Positions 46,903 to 57,000 of a stretch of 64,000 bases of DNA are shown in pieces. The notes under the pieces were generated by a model that saw only the letters and a program-made list of their open reading frames with translations, ran no database searches and was not told where the DNA came from. Numbering within the stretch: the first letter of the stretch is position 1; each line of letters begins with the position of its first letter. Source of the DNA: Rhinopomastus cyanomelas (taxonomy: Eukaryota; Chordata; Aves; Bucerotiformes; Rhinopomastidae). The stretch covers positions 1 to 64,000 of the forward strand of contig VXBP01002900.1 of NCBI GenBank assembly GCA_013400115.1. Direction: 5' to 3'. The position numbers were made by a program, and so were the translations under genes.

Positions 46903-48134
46903 CAGATTGGCCCCACCTCCTCCATGGAAAATGATGAGATTTCCCCCCAAGATTCTGTAGAAATACCACTTGCAGTTTAGTTGACTTTAATATTAAAACA
47001 ACACGGGAGGGAAGCTAGTTCAAATGGAAAGTGTAGCAGAAAGGTCATTTGTCTGCTGTGCCGTCGACGCGGCATCAACTGCAGTGAACTCATTCCCAAG
47101 ACAGCAGTGTCTACTGTGTTCTGTGAGGTATTTCTTCAGGACTAAGAGCTACCCCATCTATGCAGGCACCAGGAAGTGAGGAAACCCCAGAATGTCAGGT
47201 CCTGTGTGAACCCTCTAGTGGGTGAGCCACTGTGTAAAGGACATCTTCTCTGAAGGCAACAGGCTGGTGGAACCACTGCCATTTGCACTTCCATTTGTGC
47301 AGCAGAGGAAGCATGTGGGAGATACTGGCCATGGAATCAGACACTTCTGCCCAAAGAGAGACATCCACAGAGAAGGTGCCAACATCTGAGCTCGCCTGCT
47401 CGTAAGGCACCTTAATATACTCACTGGAGGTCTATTTGCTGAACGTGTCTGATGTAGGCAATCGAATTGTAAACATCTGAAGCTAAGCAAGATGGAACAG
47501 ATGCCCAGTTTCTGTAACCCAATCAGGCTAGAAAAGGAACAAGCCTTCCAGCCAGAGAGATCTGTCAGGTGCCAGGCGCACAGAAAAGTAGAACATGAGG
47601 CTCATGGAGAAATTTAATGTGTGGAACTAGAGGACCTGCAGCCCCCAGGCTTCAGCAGAGCTTGAGAAGCAGCCAAGTGCTCTGTGTTAAGGTTTTGGAA
47701 TGAAGTGCTTAAATTCCTCTGAAGTCTAACTTTAGAGTGAGGCATTAAGACCCATTCTTGGATGCAGCTTTCTGACTCAGTATTTTTATAACCTCTTGGT
47801 AGCAACTATGAACCATCAATTAAATGCAGGAGTAGGATCATTACCCTTCATCGCATTGGTAACGAAGCCGGAGCGTTTGGTTTGGGGAAAAGAAATGACA
47901 TGCATTTCCTTTGTTTCGTTGTCCAGTCTGCAGTCATTTGCAAGTGGCCTGTCTTTCTGTGGCTGCTCCTGCAGACTGGAGTATCCGCAGCTCTGTCTCA
48001 TCTTCACTGGCCTGTTGGACACGCAGGCAGCATGGGACCGAACCACACACCGGTCAAGTTTCCACCATTCAAGGGTGCTCATGCCAGCAGACACTCAGTC
48101 CTCTTCCCTAGGTAGCAGCTCCTGCTTTTCATTT
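46903..48134. other. Intergenic DNA, nothing recognised
   Basis: 1.2 kb. Overlapping frames around 47195-47490 (minus) and 47796-48257 (plus) show no recognisable domain; the latter runs into a CR1. Confidence 0.45.
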
Positions 48135-48297
48135 CACACAGAATTACACAACATCAGGGATTGGAAGGGACCTCCAAAGACCATCCAGTCCCATCCCCCT
48201 GCCAGAGCAGCATCACCTAGACCGAGTCACACAGGAACACATCCAGGTGGGTCTTAGACATCTCCAGAGAAGGAGACTCCACAACCCCCCTGGGCAT
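48135..48297 (-). mobile_element. CR1 LINE 3' fragment
   Basis: Antisense tail, 3' UTR and ORF2-end codons, truncated at CCTGGGCATC. Confidence 0.95.
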
Positions 48298-48867
48298 CTC
48301 AAGTGCTCACAGCTAAAAAAATACCAGCCTAAGAGAGAAGCTAACCAAGAAGGAGAGGAAACTGTCCCTGACAATTCATCCAGTGCTTCTGTGTTTGTTC
48401 TTGCCCAGCTCCACCCAGATGCTGCAGAGAGAACCAAACGCAGTAGCCAAAGATGTGGCAATTGGGCCAAAGTATAATTTTTTTAAATGGAAAATAAAAC
48501 ATCACACGGAGAAGAAGAAAGAGATACCCTGAGATGAGAGAGAGAAAAACCTCCCTCAGGAGTGTCGATTATTTCAGGAAGAAATAGAACAAGTAGCCAT
48601 TGGAAAAACTTGCTAATTAACAGAAATTAATGGGGAGGGAATCCCTTCCTAACAACTACATTTCCAGGAGAACTTCCCTCTCTTCTCAACATCTGAACTG
48701 ACAAGGAGTAAGAGTGTTAAAACTTATTTACTTAGGGATTACTACGAGACGGTCGCTGGTGAAGCTGATCTCCCGGCACGCGCTGTTATCACCTCATATT
48801 TTGTTGTGCACCCTTCCAACAGCCCTGCGAGTCTCTCAGGCAGGAAGGAAGGACTCTCTGTGGTAAC
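48298..48867. other. Intergenic DNA, nothing recognised
   Basis: A-rich around 48480-48560. No gene recognised. Confidence 0.5.
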
Positions 48868-48930
48868 AGGTTGGACCTGATGATCTATGAGGTCTCTTCC
48901 AACCTTGGTAATACTGTGATACTGTGATTT
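48868..48930 (+). mobile_element. Other CR1 subfamily tail
   Basis: Sense GGTTGGACCTGATGATCTAT...CTTCCAACCTTGGTAATACT with a GATACTGTGAT tail: CR1-like 3' end of a different, older subfamily. Confidence 0.8.
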
Positions 48931-49880
48931 TCTTCTAACAGCCTGTCTCTTACGCAGTTAATGACAGGGAGAACAGGACGTCAGCTTGTGGTGTTGGCTT
49001 AGAAGCAACGAGTAGTCGTGATGTGAAAAGATTGCACCAACCCCTTTCCAGCTACGTGCCAGGCCTGAGCTCCTGGAGATGTAAAGACTTGGAGGAGACA
49101 CGAGGATGGGCAAGCCATGTACAGCTCCTGACTTCAGCTTATACAGCTTATGCAGATGAGAAGGACAAGGATGTGCCGTGAGGATGTGGCTGAGGTGTGG
49201 AACTACCCATCTTGCGGGGTCGATGAAGTTTAAATGCAACATACATTTTAATGCAGCATTTAAACTGGCTCTCAAACAAGACAAGTCTAGCTTAACCCTT
49301 GTGAATCATCTGGAACCTTAGAACACGACCCAAGGACTGAAACCTAACAGGATTTCCACCAGCCCAGCTTACTTTGGTGCTGTGCATGAAACGAGACAGC
49401 ACACAGGATTCCCTGGGTAGCCTTTTCAGCATCAGAACACCAGCTTCCAACTCCAGAGGGTGAGACCATAAAATACTACCTCTTACACACAACAAGGAGG
49501 GACATGGAAAAACTCCTTAATCATCTGAAAAATAAGAGCCTGATCTAGTGCCTCCGCTATTGATTTGAACAGACAACAGATCAGAGCCATCAGATAAATA
49601 CAGTCCCAAGAATCGTTCACTGTGGAAACTCCTTTATTCCTCCTGGCACTAAGGAAAGATTATCAATCTTTAAAAAAGAAAGTAGGACACCAAAGGAAGT
49701 TCCTTACTTGTAAGGTGGGATGCAAAAGTGGCTTCTGATCAGTCATCCCTGAGATCCAGCTTGCTTGGGAAACTTCCACAGACGCCAGGGAGAGATGCTT
49801 TGCAACAAGGAGATGAATAAGGTGCTTCAAAAAGCAAATGTAGGAATAGAGATGAGAAAGCTCTGTCTTAACAGGGAGAA
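48931..49880. other. Intergenic DNA, nothing recognised
   Basis: A minus frame of 108 codons (48958-49284) has no recognisable domain. No repeat family seen. Confidence 0.45.
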
Positions 49881-50198
49881 ATCACAGAACATTAGGGTTT
49901 GGAAAGGACCTCCAAAGATCACCTAGTCCAATCCCCCTGCCAGAGCAGGATCATCTAGATCAAGAGTATTATCGATTGGAAAGGACCTCAAAAGATCGTC
50001 CAGTCCAATCCCCTGCAACAGTAGGATCACCAAGACCAAGTCGCACAGGAACATGTCCAGGTGGGTTTTAAACATCTCCAGAGAAGGAGACTCCACAACC
50101 CCCCTGGGCAGCCCCTTCCAGTGCTCCATCACCCTCATTGTGAAGAAGTTCCTTCTCATATTGATGTGGAATCTCCCATGTTCCAGCTGACACCCATG
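49881..50198 (-). mobile_element. Two head-to-tail antisense CR1 3' ends
   Basis: 49881-49964 is a 3' UTR unit. 49965-50198 is a longer copy that includes ORF2 C-terminal codons, in the same orientation. The inner copy lost part of its tail at the join (AGATCAAGAGTATTATCG). Confidence 0.94.
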
Positions 50199-51496
50199 CA
50201 GGAACAGAGATGAAAAAGCTCTGTTTCAACAGTAATAACTGAGTAGGTCTTAGCAGAGTAGTGATTAACTGCTAGTAACTACTGTAATTAGCAGTCCTTT
50301 TGGTGGTAACTCTGGGCATCCATTAACACATAATTACAAATCTTTATAAGTTTATTCATATCTCACTTTTACAAGATGTACATTCATACCATGTTGTTCA
50401 ACATAATACACTCTGAAACCGGAACTCAACGTGTCTGGCGAAGTCATGGAGGAGCATGCTGGCGTCGTTAAAACATTAACAGAAAAAGAGGAAGAGCTCG
50501 TTTGCTTGTTTGTTCTCCTCTTCCGCAATAACAAAGGGGAAGGAACTGATAAGACTTGTTGGTTTTGGAGCTTTTTTGTCATTTTAGCAATCCCTGAAAT
50601 GTCTGTAAACGCAGACGCGCCGCGTGGACGCCGCCTAAACGCGCCGCGGGTCGTCCTGGCTGCTCAACAGGTTGGCAAAAGCAACAGGTTTTTAAAAATA
50701 CAAAAATAAATGCGAAGCCTCATCAAATTTACACTTCAACGGCATTAAAATCAGACACAGTTAAAAGTTTCCAACAGAAAAATAAATAAAATATCCAGAC
50801 GTATCAGCACGGGGGAACGGAGAGGTCTGCCTGCCTTTTGACGTCGCTGATACACACCATAAGCCTAGAGCCACGGCGTTACTGCCTGTCAATAGACACC
50901 TTCAGCTTCACAACCTGATCTTTTGTACATTCTTCCATCCTAGTTAAATATCAGTTGTGAGTCTACGGTGGGTGAACTGTGTCCAGCTTGAATCGGTCAC
51001 TGGAGATCGCCGGGTTCCTGGGCTGCTGCACTAGAATTAGGCACCAAGGTTTAGCATCAAGTCTGTCTCACAGACGAACAGAATGTGAGGATATCTGTTA
51101 GCATCCTGCTCGTGAAGAACACCTCAGACACCAAAGCCTTCCAGAAGGAAGCTCTATTCCTCTGCACGTCTCAAAGATGGACGTAGAGATGGGAGTTTAC
51201 CAAAAGCATTGGTCGTAAAGCAGGCATCAAGGGTGCCAGGGGTTTCTAGTGGTTTGTGGGTGCTGGTGGGAACTCGGGGGTTTGGTTCCAGTCGTAGCAC
51301 TGCCACGGTTCAGCCTCACTGAGTCATGAACCAAATTCCCACTGATGCCCAGGGTCAGAGGTTTGGGGCAGGAACTTTGTGTTCTGTGGAAATAACTCAC
51401 GGGCACCCACTGCCACTCTGAATCACCAGTAAGTCCCTTTTGCTGAAGTCAGGTCTTGTGCTTAAATATCTTGAGCAGGGCTTCTGCTACTTAACA
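50199..51496. promoter_or_regulatory. CR1-free stretch with a CpG patch
   Basis: No gene recognised. 50340-51000 combines AT-rich blocks with a compact CpG patch (about 50610-50650, with GACGCGCCGCGTGGACGCC) unlike the surrounding CpG-poor flank. Minus-strand AATAAA lies at 50351-50356. It could be a regulatory element, or the end of an unannotated minus-strand transcript such as a very long SHOX 3' UTR. Neither can be decided here. Confidence 0.3.
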
Positions 51497-51855
51497 GAGT
51501 CACAGAACATTAGGGATTGGAAAGGACCTTGAAAGACCATCCAGTCCAATCCCCCTGCCACGGCAGGATCACCTAGACCCAGCTGCACAGGAACACATCC
51601 AGGTGGGTTTGAAACATCTCCAGAGAAGGAGACTCCACAACCTCCCTGGGCAGCCCTTCCAGTGCTCTGTCATCCTCACTGGGAAGAAGTTCCTTCTGAT
51701 ATTTATATGGAACCTCCTGTTTCAATGTCCCTTCCAATCCCTAATGATTCTATGATTCTATGAGTCTATGATTCTATGAGTCTATGCTCCAGCTGACACC
51801 CATTGCCCCTCGTCCTATCACAAAATGACATCGAGAAGAGCCTCACTCCATGCTC
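51497..51855 (-). mobile_element. CR1 LINE 3' copy split by a nested tail
   Basis: Antisense copy in two parts, 51497-51721 and 51786-51855. The halves rejoin at GAACCTCCTGTT/CTCCAGCTGACACCC when the sense tail between them is removed. The far end reads CGAGAAGAGCCTCACTCCAT, equivalent to ORF2 codons. Confidence 0.94.
51722..51785 (+). mobile_element. Nested sense CR1 tail
   Basis: GTCCCTTCCAATCCCTAATG followed by a mixed ATTCTATG/AGTCTATG octamer array, inserted inside an antisense CR1. The body is only about 25 bp. Confidence 0.9.
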
Positions 51856-52549
51856 TAGCACCACAATGTTGACATCAGATCATGATCTGGCAGGGTTGCT
51901 GCCTCATTACCAGAAGCAAAGTGTGGTCAGTGCTGACAGTGGGTGATGGAGCCATGGCCTTGAGATATACACCTGAACTTCTACCCAACCAGGGATAATC
52001 GTCCTTGCCTACCCCATAATGGGTGAAGATTAGATAACGAGCACCCACGCAGTGCTTTGCAAATAAACATTCCGTGGGTGCTAAGTGTGATGGCACTAAC
52101 CAAATGTCACTGCATCTACATGACCCTACTAAGCAAGAGAAAACAAACCCCGGTATCATTTCTTTCGCACCTTCCCAAGTCAACAAACATGAACCATGGT
52201 GGTAACTTGCTGGTTTGATGCAAACAGATGAAATGCTTAAGCTCATTTGACAGTTCAAAAACCCTCAGAGGTTGTTTTTACCATCATAAAGGGCCCCATG
52301 TAATGCAGAAGGCCTTTTCTTTATGTGGAGCTGGTCTATAAGCGGCACTCTTCGTTTGGCACCCTTTCAAGTTGTCATTCAAGTACCAGCCCAAGTGATT
52401 GAGGAAGATTTTTAGCAGCCCACAGATACTAAACAAAGGCCTCCTCCAAGGGAACCCTGCCCAGCAGCTGCTGTTCTGATGATCCTGGAAAACTTCACGT
52501 TTCTCAAATGAAAGACTAGAGAAAGATCAGGCTGAATGATGGTGGACAA
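51856..52549. other. Intergenic DNA, nothing recognised
   Basis: A minus frame of 127 codons (51875-52258) has no recognisable domain. No repeat seen. Confidence 0.45.
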
Positions 52550-52646
52550 ACATTCCTGTGTGACTTGGTCTAGGTGGTCCTGCTGTGGCAGGGGGATTGG
52601 GCTGGATGATCTTTCGAGGTCCCTTCCAATCCCTAATGATTCTATT
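52550..52646 (+). mobile_element. CR1 LINE 3' fragment
   Basis: Sense copy from TTCCTGTGTGACTTGG through the 3' UTR to a short ATTCTAT tail. Confidence 0.95.
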
Positions 52647-54570
52647 AGGGGCTTGGCATGCCTGGGAGCCTAAAGCACTTTCAATACTTGTCAAGCCTAA
52701 TGAGCACGCTAGGACCTTGTGTATCCTACCTTCAGCCCTCCAACCTGCTCTGGAAGGGAAAAACCCAAAAGCCATACATTAACAGAGACACCTTGGTCCA
52801 GGTTCTCAACTTACATGGATCACAGGAGCTCCACCCAGCGAGTGGAGTCGCGGTGACTTACACTTAATACAGTCCAGTATATGTAGCCTGGGTGGGACTT
52901 CTCACTTCTTCCCAACAACATAAGGACAGGAAGAGGAGCCCGTCTTCACACGTCGTCCACAGTGAAGCAAAGTCTTCATATCAGCAAGACTGCAACTGGC
53001 CCATTCAAGGAATAAGTGAAGCAGAAGCGGTTTCAGCGACGGGCTCTGTGCAGAGCTAAGTGAAGAGCAAGAGCAGCTTGAAGGGTCTTGGTAGACTCAC
53101 GGCAACACTCTGCCCCGTCCCCTGGGCTGATCTATGGTACCACCTTCAAAGCAGGCTAAGCTGATAAACCCTGCCACCTTCCTCCCTTCCGCAGCGGAGG
53201 GCAGGACCGTCCTCAAGACAACCACTAGAAGCAATCACAAGCACCTGCCAAGAGTGTTTTGGTCTGGAAAATCTCGCGCTACGCTACCGGCCTCGCTCCT
53301 GTTTCCAGAGAACTTACTCGTGTTCACGGGGAGTTTTGTGTCAGTAAAAGGAGTCGTGTGCAGCAAGATTTCTGAGAGGGAAGAAACAAACGAGCACTTT
53401 GGCGCAAAGCGGGGAAGGTGGTTCGTTCCAGCCTGAGGTGGATGCGCACTCTACGTGCACCCCGTAAGATCAGCAACGCTTCACAGCCTCACGCAGAAGG
53501 TGTCTGGGCAACCTTCAGCTTCAGCTGAGCTCGTTCTGCAGACTTGCTTGAGGGTGAAAACCTCTACTTTGCGGACGTCCAGAACGGGGCTGAAAAAAAT
53601 CCCATGAGCCCCCCATAAACTCTCGAAAGAGCGTTTGGAAGGGGAACAATTAGATCACAAGCAGTCCCCGCTCAGCCCAAAGCTCTACGCCTTTGGTCCC
53701 CAGCTCTGCACATCAGGTTCCCCGTCGATGGCTGTGGGCATCCAGCCACTGACAATGGCTTCAATGTCTCGGCGCTAGCTGCGGGCATCCAGTACAAGAG
53801 GTCACCTGCTGCAGCCTAGAGCATCTCTGTAGTAACGTTTATTATCTTTCAGGTCTGTGCGTTAGAAGTGCTGGCAACACTCCAAACCGTTCGTGGTTCG
53901 GCCAGAAAATCATACGTTATCAAGGGTAACGTTTTACTCGCTAAGCGAAGCTCTGGTTCCACAAGAAACTGTTAAGTGCCTCAGGTTTGTGTCCGTATTG
54001 CTCAGCACGAGCTGCCACCACCCTGAAGCGCTCGGCCCTGCTTTGGGAAGGTGCTGGGCTTTCCCGAAGAGGTAGAGAAGGCAGGTAACGTATCTGAGCC
54101 CTAGCACATCCCAGATCCCTCTGCTTCTCGCAGAGAGAGATGGCACAACTTCAACACCCAGGGGTTTGGCTCTCTAGAACATACCAAAACGTGAAGGAGA
54201 AACAAAGGGGGAGGCAAAGCTCTAGAGTTTGTCTACAGCATGAACTTCTTGTCCTACAGTAGTTTTTGGGTCTGATAAATATCAGCAACAGCCCAAACTA
54301 GCAGTGGATTGCTAAAGCAGATGTGAAAGACAGGCTTCATGACGGTGCTGTGAGACACAGCCCTTCACCAACACAGGCCTCCGTAGTGGAAGCAACAAGC
54401 AGCTCTCTCGTCAGGTCGACAAGACCGACAGTTGCACCTTCCTCTCTCATCCCCACCAACAAAGAAAAGAATTCATAAAATGAAAAGTTTATATCATAAA
54501 CTAATTAGAAGTATAAAGCGTGAAAAAGGCGGCGAGGAGGGGGTGGTCAGTAGACCCAGAGGTTTTGGCT
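52647..54570. other. CR1-free stretch of 1.9 kb
   Basis: No gene recognised. 53240-53480 and 53560-53780 keep more CpGs than the rest of the flank. A 100-codon plus frame (53134-53436) has no recognisable domain. Could include SHOX-proximal regulatory sequence or 3' UTR, unproven. Confidence 0.35.
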
Positions 54571-54630
54571 ATAGAATCATAGAATCATTATGGGTTGGAA
54601 GGGACCTCAAAAGACCATCTAATCCAATTA
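54571..54630 (-). mobile_element. CR1 LINE 3' tail fragment
   Basis: Antisense ATAGAATCATAGAATCATTA tail and GGTTGGAAGGGACCTC core. Confidence 0.9.
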
Positions 54631-54775
54631 TATGATGTAAAGAATTCCCCCACTCACTACGTTTTGTGGGTTTATAGCTGTTGTGTTGCTGAAGCGTTTC
54701 CTTAAGTCTCAGCATCCCAGGCAACAAGTAAAACAAACGTTGGACTTGTCCACCTCTACAAAACACTTCTGTGGG

Positions 54776-54828
54776 TTGTTCTGGGGTTTTTTGTTGTTTG
54801 GGGTTGTGGGGGGGTTTGTTTGTTCTTT
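54776..54828 (+). repeat. G/T-rich tract
   Basis: Runs GGGG, GGGG and GGGGGGG separated by T/G spacers. Could form a G-quadruplex on the plus strand if the last run supplies two strands. Confidence 0.6.
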
Positions 54829-54891
54829 GCTTAAAATGATTGTGAAAGTGTCATAGGGACACCTCGGCTTCCTTCCCGGGAGTACGGCGCT

Positions 54892-55343
54892 TCACGGAAT
54901 CACAGAGCATCAGGGATTGGAAGGGACCTTGAAAGGTCGTTGTCTAGTCTGATCTCCCCACCAGAGCAAGGTCACAGAGTCACAGAGCATCAGGGATTGG
55001 AAGGGACCTAGAAAGGCCATCATCTAGTCTGATCCCCCTGCCACAGAAAGACGTCAGAATCACAGAGCATCAGGGATTGGAAGGGACCTCAAAAGATCAT
55101 CATCTAGTCTGATCTCCCCATCAGAGCAAGGTCACACAATCACAGAGCATCAGAGATTGGAAGGGACCTGGAAAGGTCATCTAGTCTGATCCCCCCACCA
55201 GATCAAGATCACAGAATCACAGAGCATCAGGGATTGGAAGGGACCTTGAAAGATCATCTAGTCCAATCCCCCTGCCGCAGCAGGATCACCTAGATCCAGT
55301 CGCATGGGAACACATCCAGGAGGGTTTTAAACATCTCCAGCTC
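54892..55343 (-). mobile_element. Five-unit tandem array of CR1 3' UTRs, 80-bp period
   Basis: Antisense. The landmark CACAGAGCATCAG occurs at 54901, 54981, 55061, 55141 and 55219, so spacing is 80, 80, 80 and 78 bp. Units 1-4 share variants unusual for the family (TCTAGTCTGATC, and CAAGGTCACA or similar at the join), and all five share AGAGCATCAG. Unit 5 is the longest, with canonical CTAGTCCAATCCCC and ORF2-end codons to about 55343. It lies at the 5' side of the array in CR1 sense. Confidence 0.95.
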
Positions 55344-55430
55344 AACCAGAAATCACAGCGTCCACCTCTCTCCGTACGTGGTGCACACAATCCATCCGCT
55401 CACAGAAGACCCGGCCCGTCCTTTTGGCAA

Positions 55431-55472
55431 AGAATCACAGGACATTAGGGATTGGAAGGGACCTCGAGAGAG
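55431..55472 (-). mobile_element. CR1 LINE tail fragment, last before SHOX
   Basis: Antisense ATCACAGGACATTAGGGATT core and CCTCGAGAG, about 40 bp. No CR1 is seen from here to the end of the window. Confidence 0.88.
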
Positions 55473-56152
55473 GCTGCGGTGCAGCAGTGTGAGCACACAG
55501 GGCTGGAGCTGTGGTTCTCGCTGTGGAGGTGGGTATGGACAGAACACGCACGCCTATGGTTTTCTTAATCTCTAATATTTACAGTATTGCACTTTCCTGG
55601 ATTCAATTGCATTTCACTCAGATCAATGCTGCACCAGCATCACGCCCTAAAACCGTGCGTCCGTCCTTTTGCATCAGTCGTTCCTTCTACATCCTGTGGA
55701 AACAGCAAGATTTTGATTCAAAGATGCCAAAAAACCAACCAAACCAAACCCAAAACCAAACGAGACAAAAACCAAATCGACCTGTTCCTGTGGCATCAAC
55801 GCATCTCACTGAGTTCAGGCGGTTCTGGCCAAACAGGTGCCGTTCGTATCGTTCCCGTCTTTCGCGTCATCAGCGCTTACGACCGGTAAATTCTGGTGTC
55901 TCTCTCGTCTCCTCCTTTCAAAGGACACAGTCGTTCGAGACCCACGCTTTTTGTTATTGCTGCTTTTTGAAAAGGGGGAAAAAAACCCAACGAAACCAAA
56001 ACTGCCTCGCCTCAGATCTGAGATTCCGCATTTAAATTCAAACCAGTTCTGCAGCAGCAGCAGCTCCTCAGTGATGGAAGAGATTCATGGCAGTGAAATA
56101 ATACTGTTGGCAACAAAGAAATGTCATCTTTAATGGAGACCAGCCCCAAGGA
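55473..56152. other. SHOX 3' flank without CR1
   Basis: No gene recognised. Contains an A/C-rich CAAA-type patch (55728-55785) and frames up to 174 codons (55511-56035) with no domain, partly created by that patch. Confidence 0.45.
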
Positions 56153-56545
56153 TTTATTATTTATCATTATTACTATTTGTTCTGCTTAGTTTCGTTCTAA
56201 TATATTTCTGATCTTCCGAAGGTGTTTAGTTAGACACATGCACAAGGTAGCAAAACTGACAGCAGCAGATGACGTTAGGTTGGAGCGATCGCTTTCGCCA
56301 GGGTCGAGAAATCCGAAGAGTCCCCAGTGTTCACAGATTAACATCACTTAGAGATCGTTTCCTTCGCCTTTTGTGTTCGGTNTAATAATAATAGAAAATA
56401 TAAGAAAAATGCGAGAAGGCGGCAGGGCAGCCCCGCGGCCGGTGGAGGAGGAGGAGGAGGAGCGGGGCGGAGTGGGACAGCGCGGCGCTCCGTGCGGGTC
56501 ACCGCGGGCTCCCGTCTTGGTGCGGGGGGTCCGAGCCGGAGCGTG
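56153..56545 (-). other. SHOX: Probable SHOX 3' UTR
   Basis: Sequence downstream of the SHOX stop codon on the minus strand. TTTATT at 56153-56158 (AATAAA on the minus strand) is the first good poly(A) signal, which would give a 3' UTR of about 400 nt. The part next to the stop is GC-rich; the distal part is AT-rich and contains an N at 56382. The true end could be further downstream, as SHOX 3' UTRs may be long. Confidence 0.4.
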
Positions 56546-57000
56546 TCAGAGCCCCAGGGCCTCGGCGTGTTTGCGGGCCTTGAGCCGCAGGTCGGCGATG
56601 CTCGAGTTCTTGCTGTTGCTCTTGGCGGCGGCGGCCACGACGGCGGCGGCGGAGGCGGACTCGGCCAGGGAGGCGATGGGCAGCCCGAAGGGCGGCGGCG
56701 GGAACATCAGGTAGGGCGCGTGGGCCGCCAGGTGCGGGTGCAGGTGCGGGTGCGCGTGGGCCACGCCCTCCAGCTGCAGCTGCGCCTGGACCTGCGGAGG
56801 CGGCGGAGACGACAGCGGCGTCAGACCCGCAGCGGGGTCGTGCGGGTGGGGTCACGGCGGCCCCCGCGGAACGGGCACCCGCCCCACGCCTCGACCCTCC
56901 TCGGCTGAAGGAGCGATTGTCAGCGGAGCCCCCACCTCACACCAGCGCCTCGCACCTCGGCGGAGACGGACCCAACCTTCCTCGCGTTTAAAAACAATCG
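56400..57000. other. CpG-rich block over SHOX last exon
   Basis: High GC with dense CpG (for example CGCGGCCGG near 56433) spanning the terminal exon and adjacent intron. Typical of a CpG island at a developmental gene. Confidence 0.7.
56546..56791 (-). CDS. SHOX: SHOX terminal coding exon (C-terminus, OAR motif)
   Basis: Last coding exon of the short-stature homeobox transcription factor, read from 56791 down to the TGA at 56548-56546. A CCGCAG acceptor precedes GTCCAGGCGCAG, which continues in frame from the CAACAG end of the 89-bp exon. It encodes VQAQLQLEGVAHAHPHLHPH, then a His/Ala/Pro-rich segment with PYLMFPPPPFGLP, an alanine-rich stretch (SASAAAVVAAAA), and the OAR motif SKNSSIADLRLKARKHAE at the very end. 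The OAR is a transactivation/regulatory motif of paired-related homeoproteins. LEGVAHAHPHLHPHL and KHAEALGL match SHOX rather than its paralogue SHOX2. The exon sits in GC-rich DNA and keeps an intact frame. Confidence 0.96.
   Translation of the reverse strand, partial: VQAQLQLEGVAHAHPHLHPHLAAHAPYLMFPPPPFGLPIASLAESASAAAVVAAAAKSNSKNSSIADLRLKARKHAEALGL

Noticed and set aside
54892..55343. Regularly spaced repeats that resemble a CRISPR-like array
   Set aside because: The whole 80-bp unit is repeated CR1 3' UTR sequence, with no unique spacers, in a bird genome.
55511..56035. 174-codon plus frame downstream of SHOX
   Set aside because: Includes a CAAA-type low-complexity patch giving Asn/Gln/Lys-rich text, with no domain and overlapping frames.
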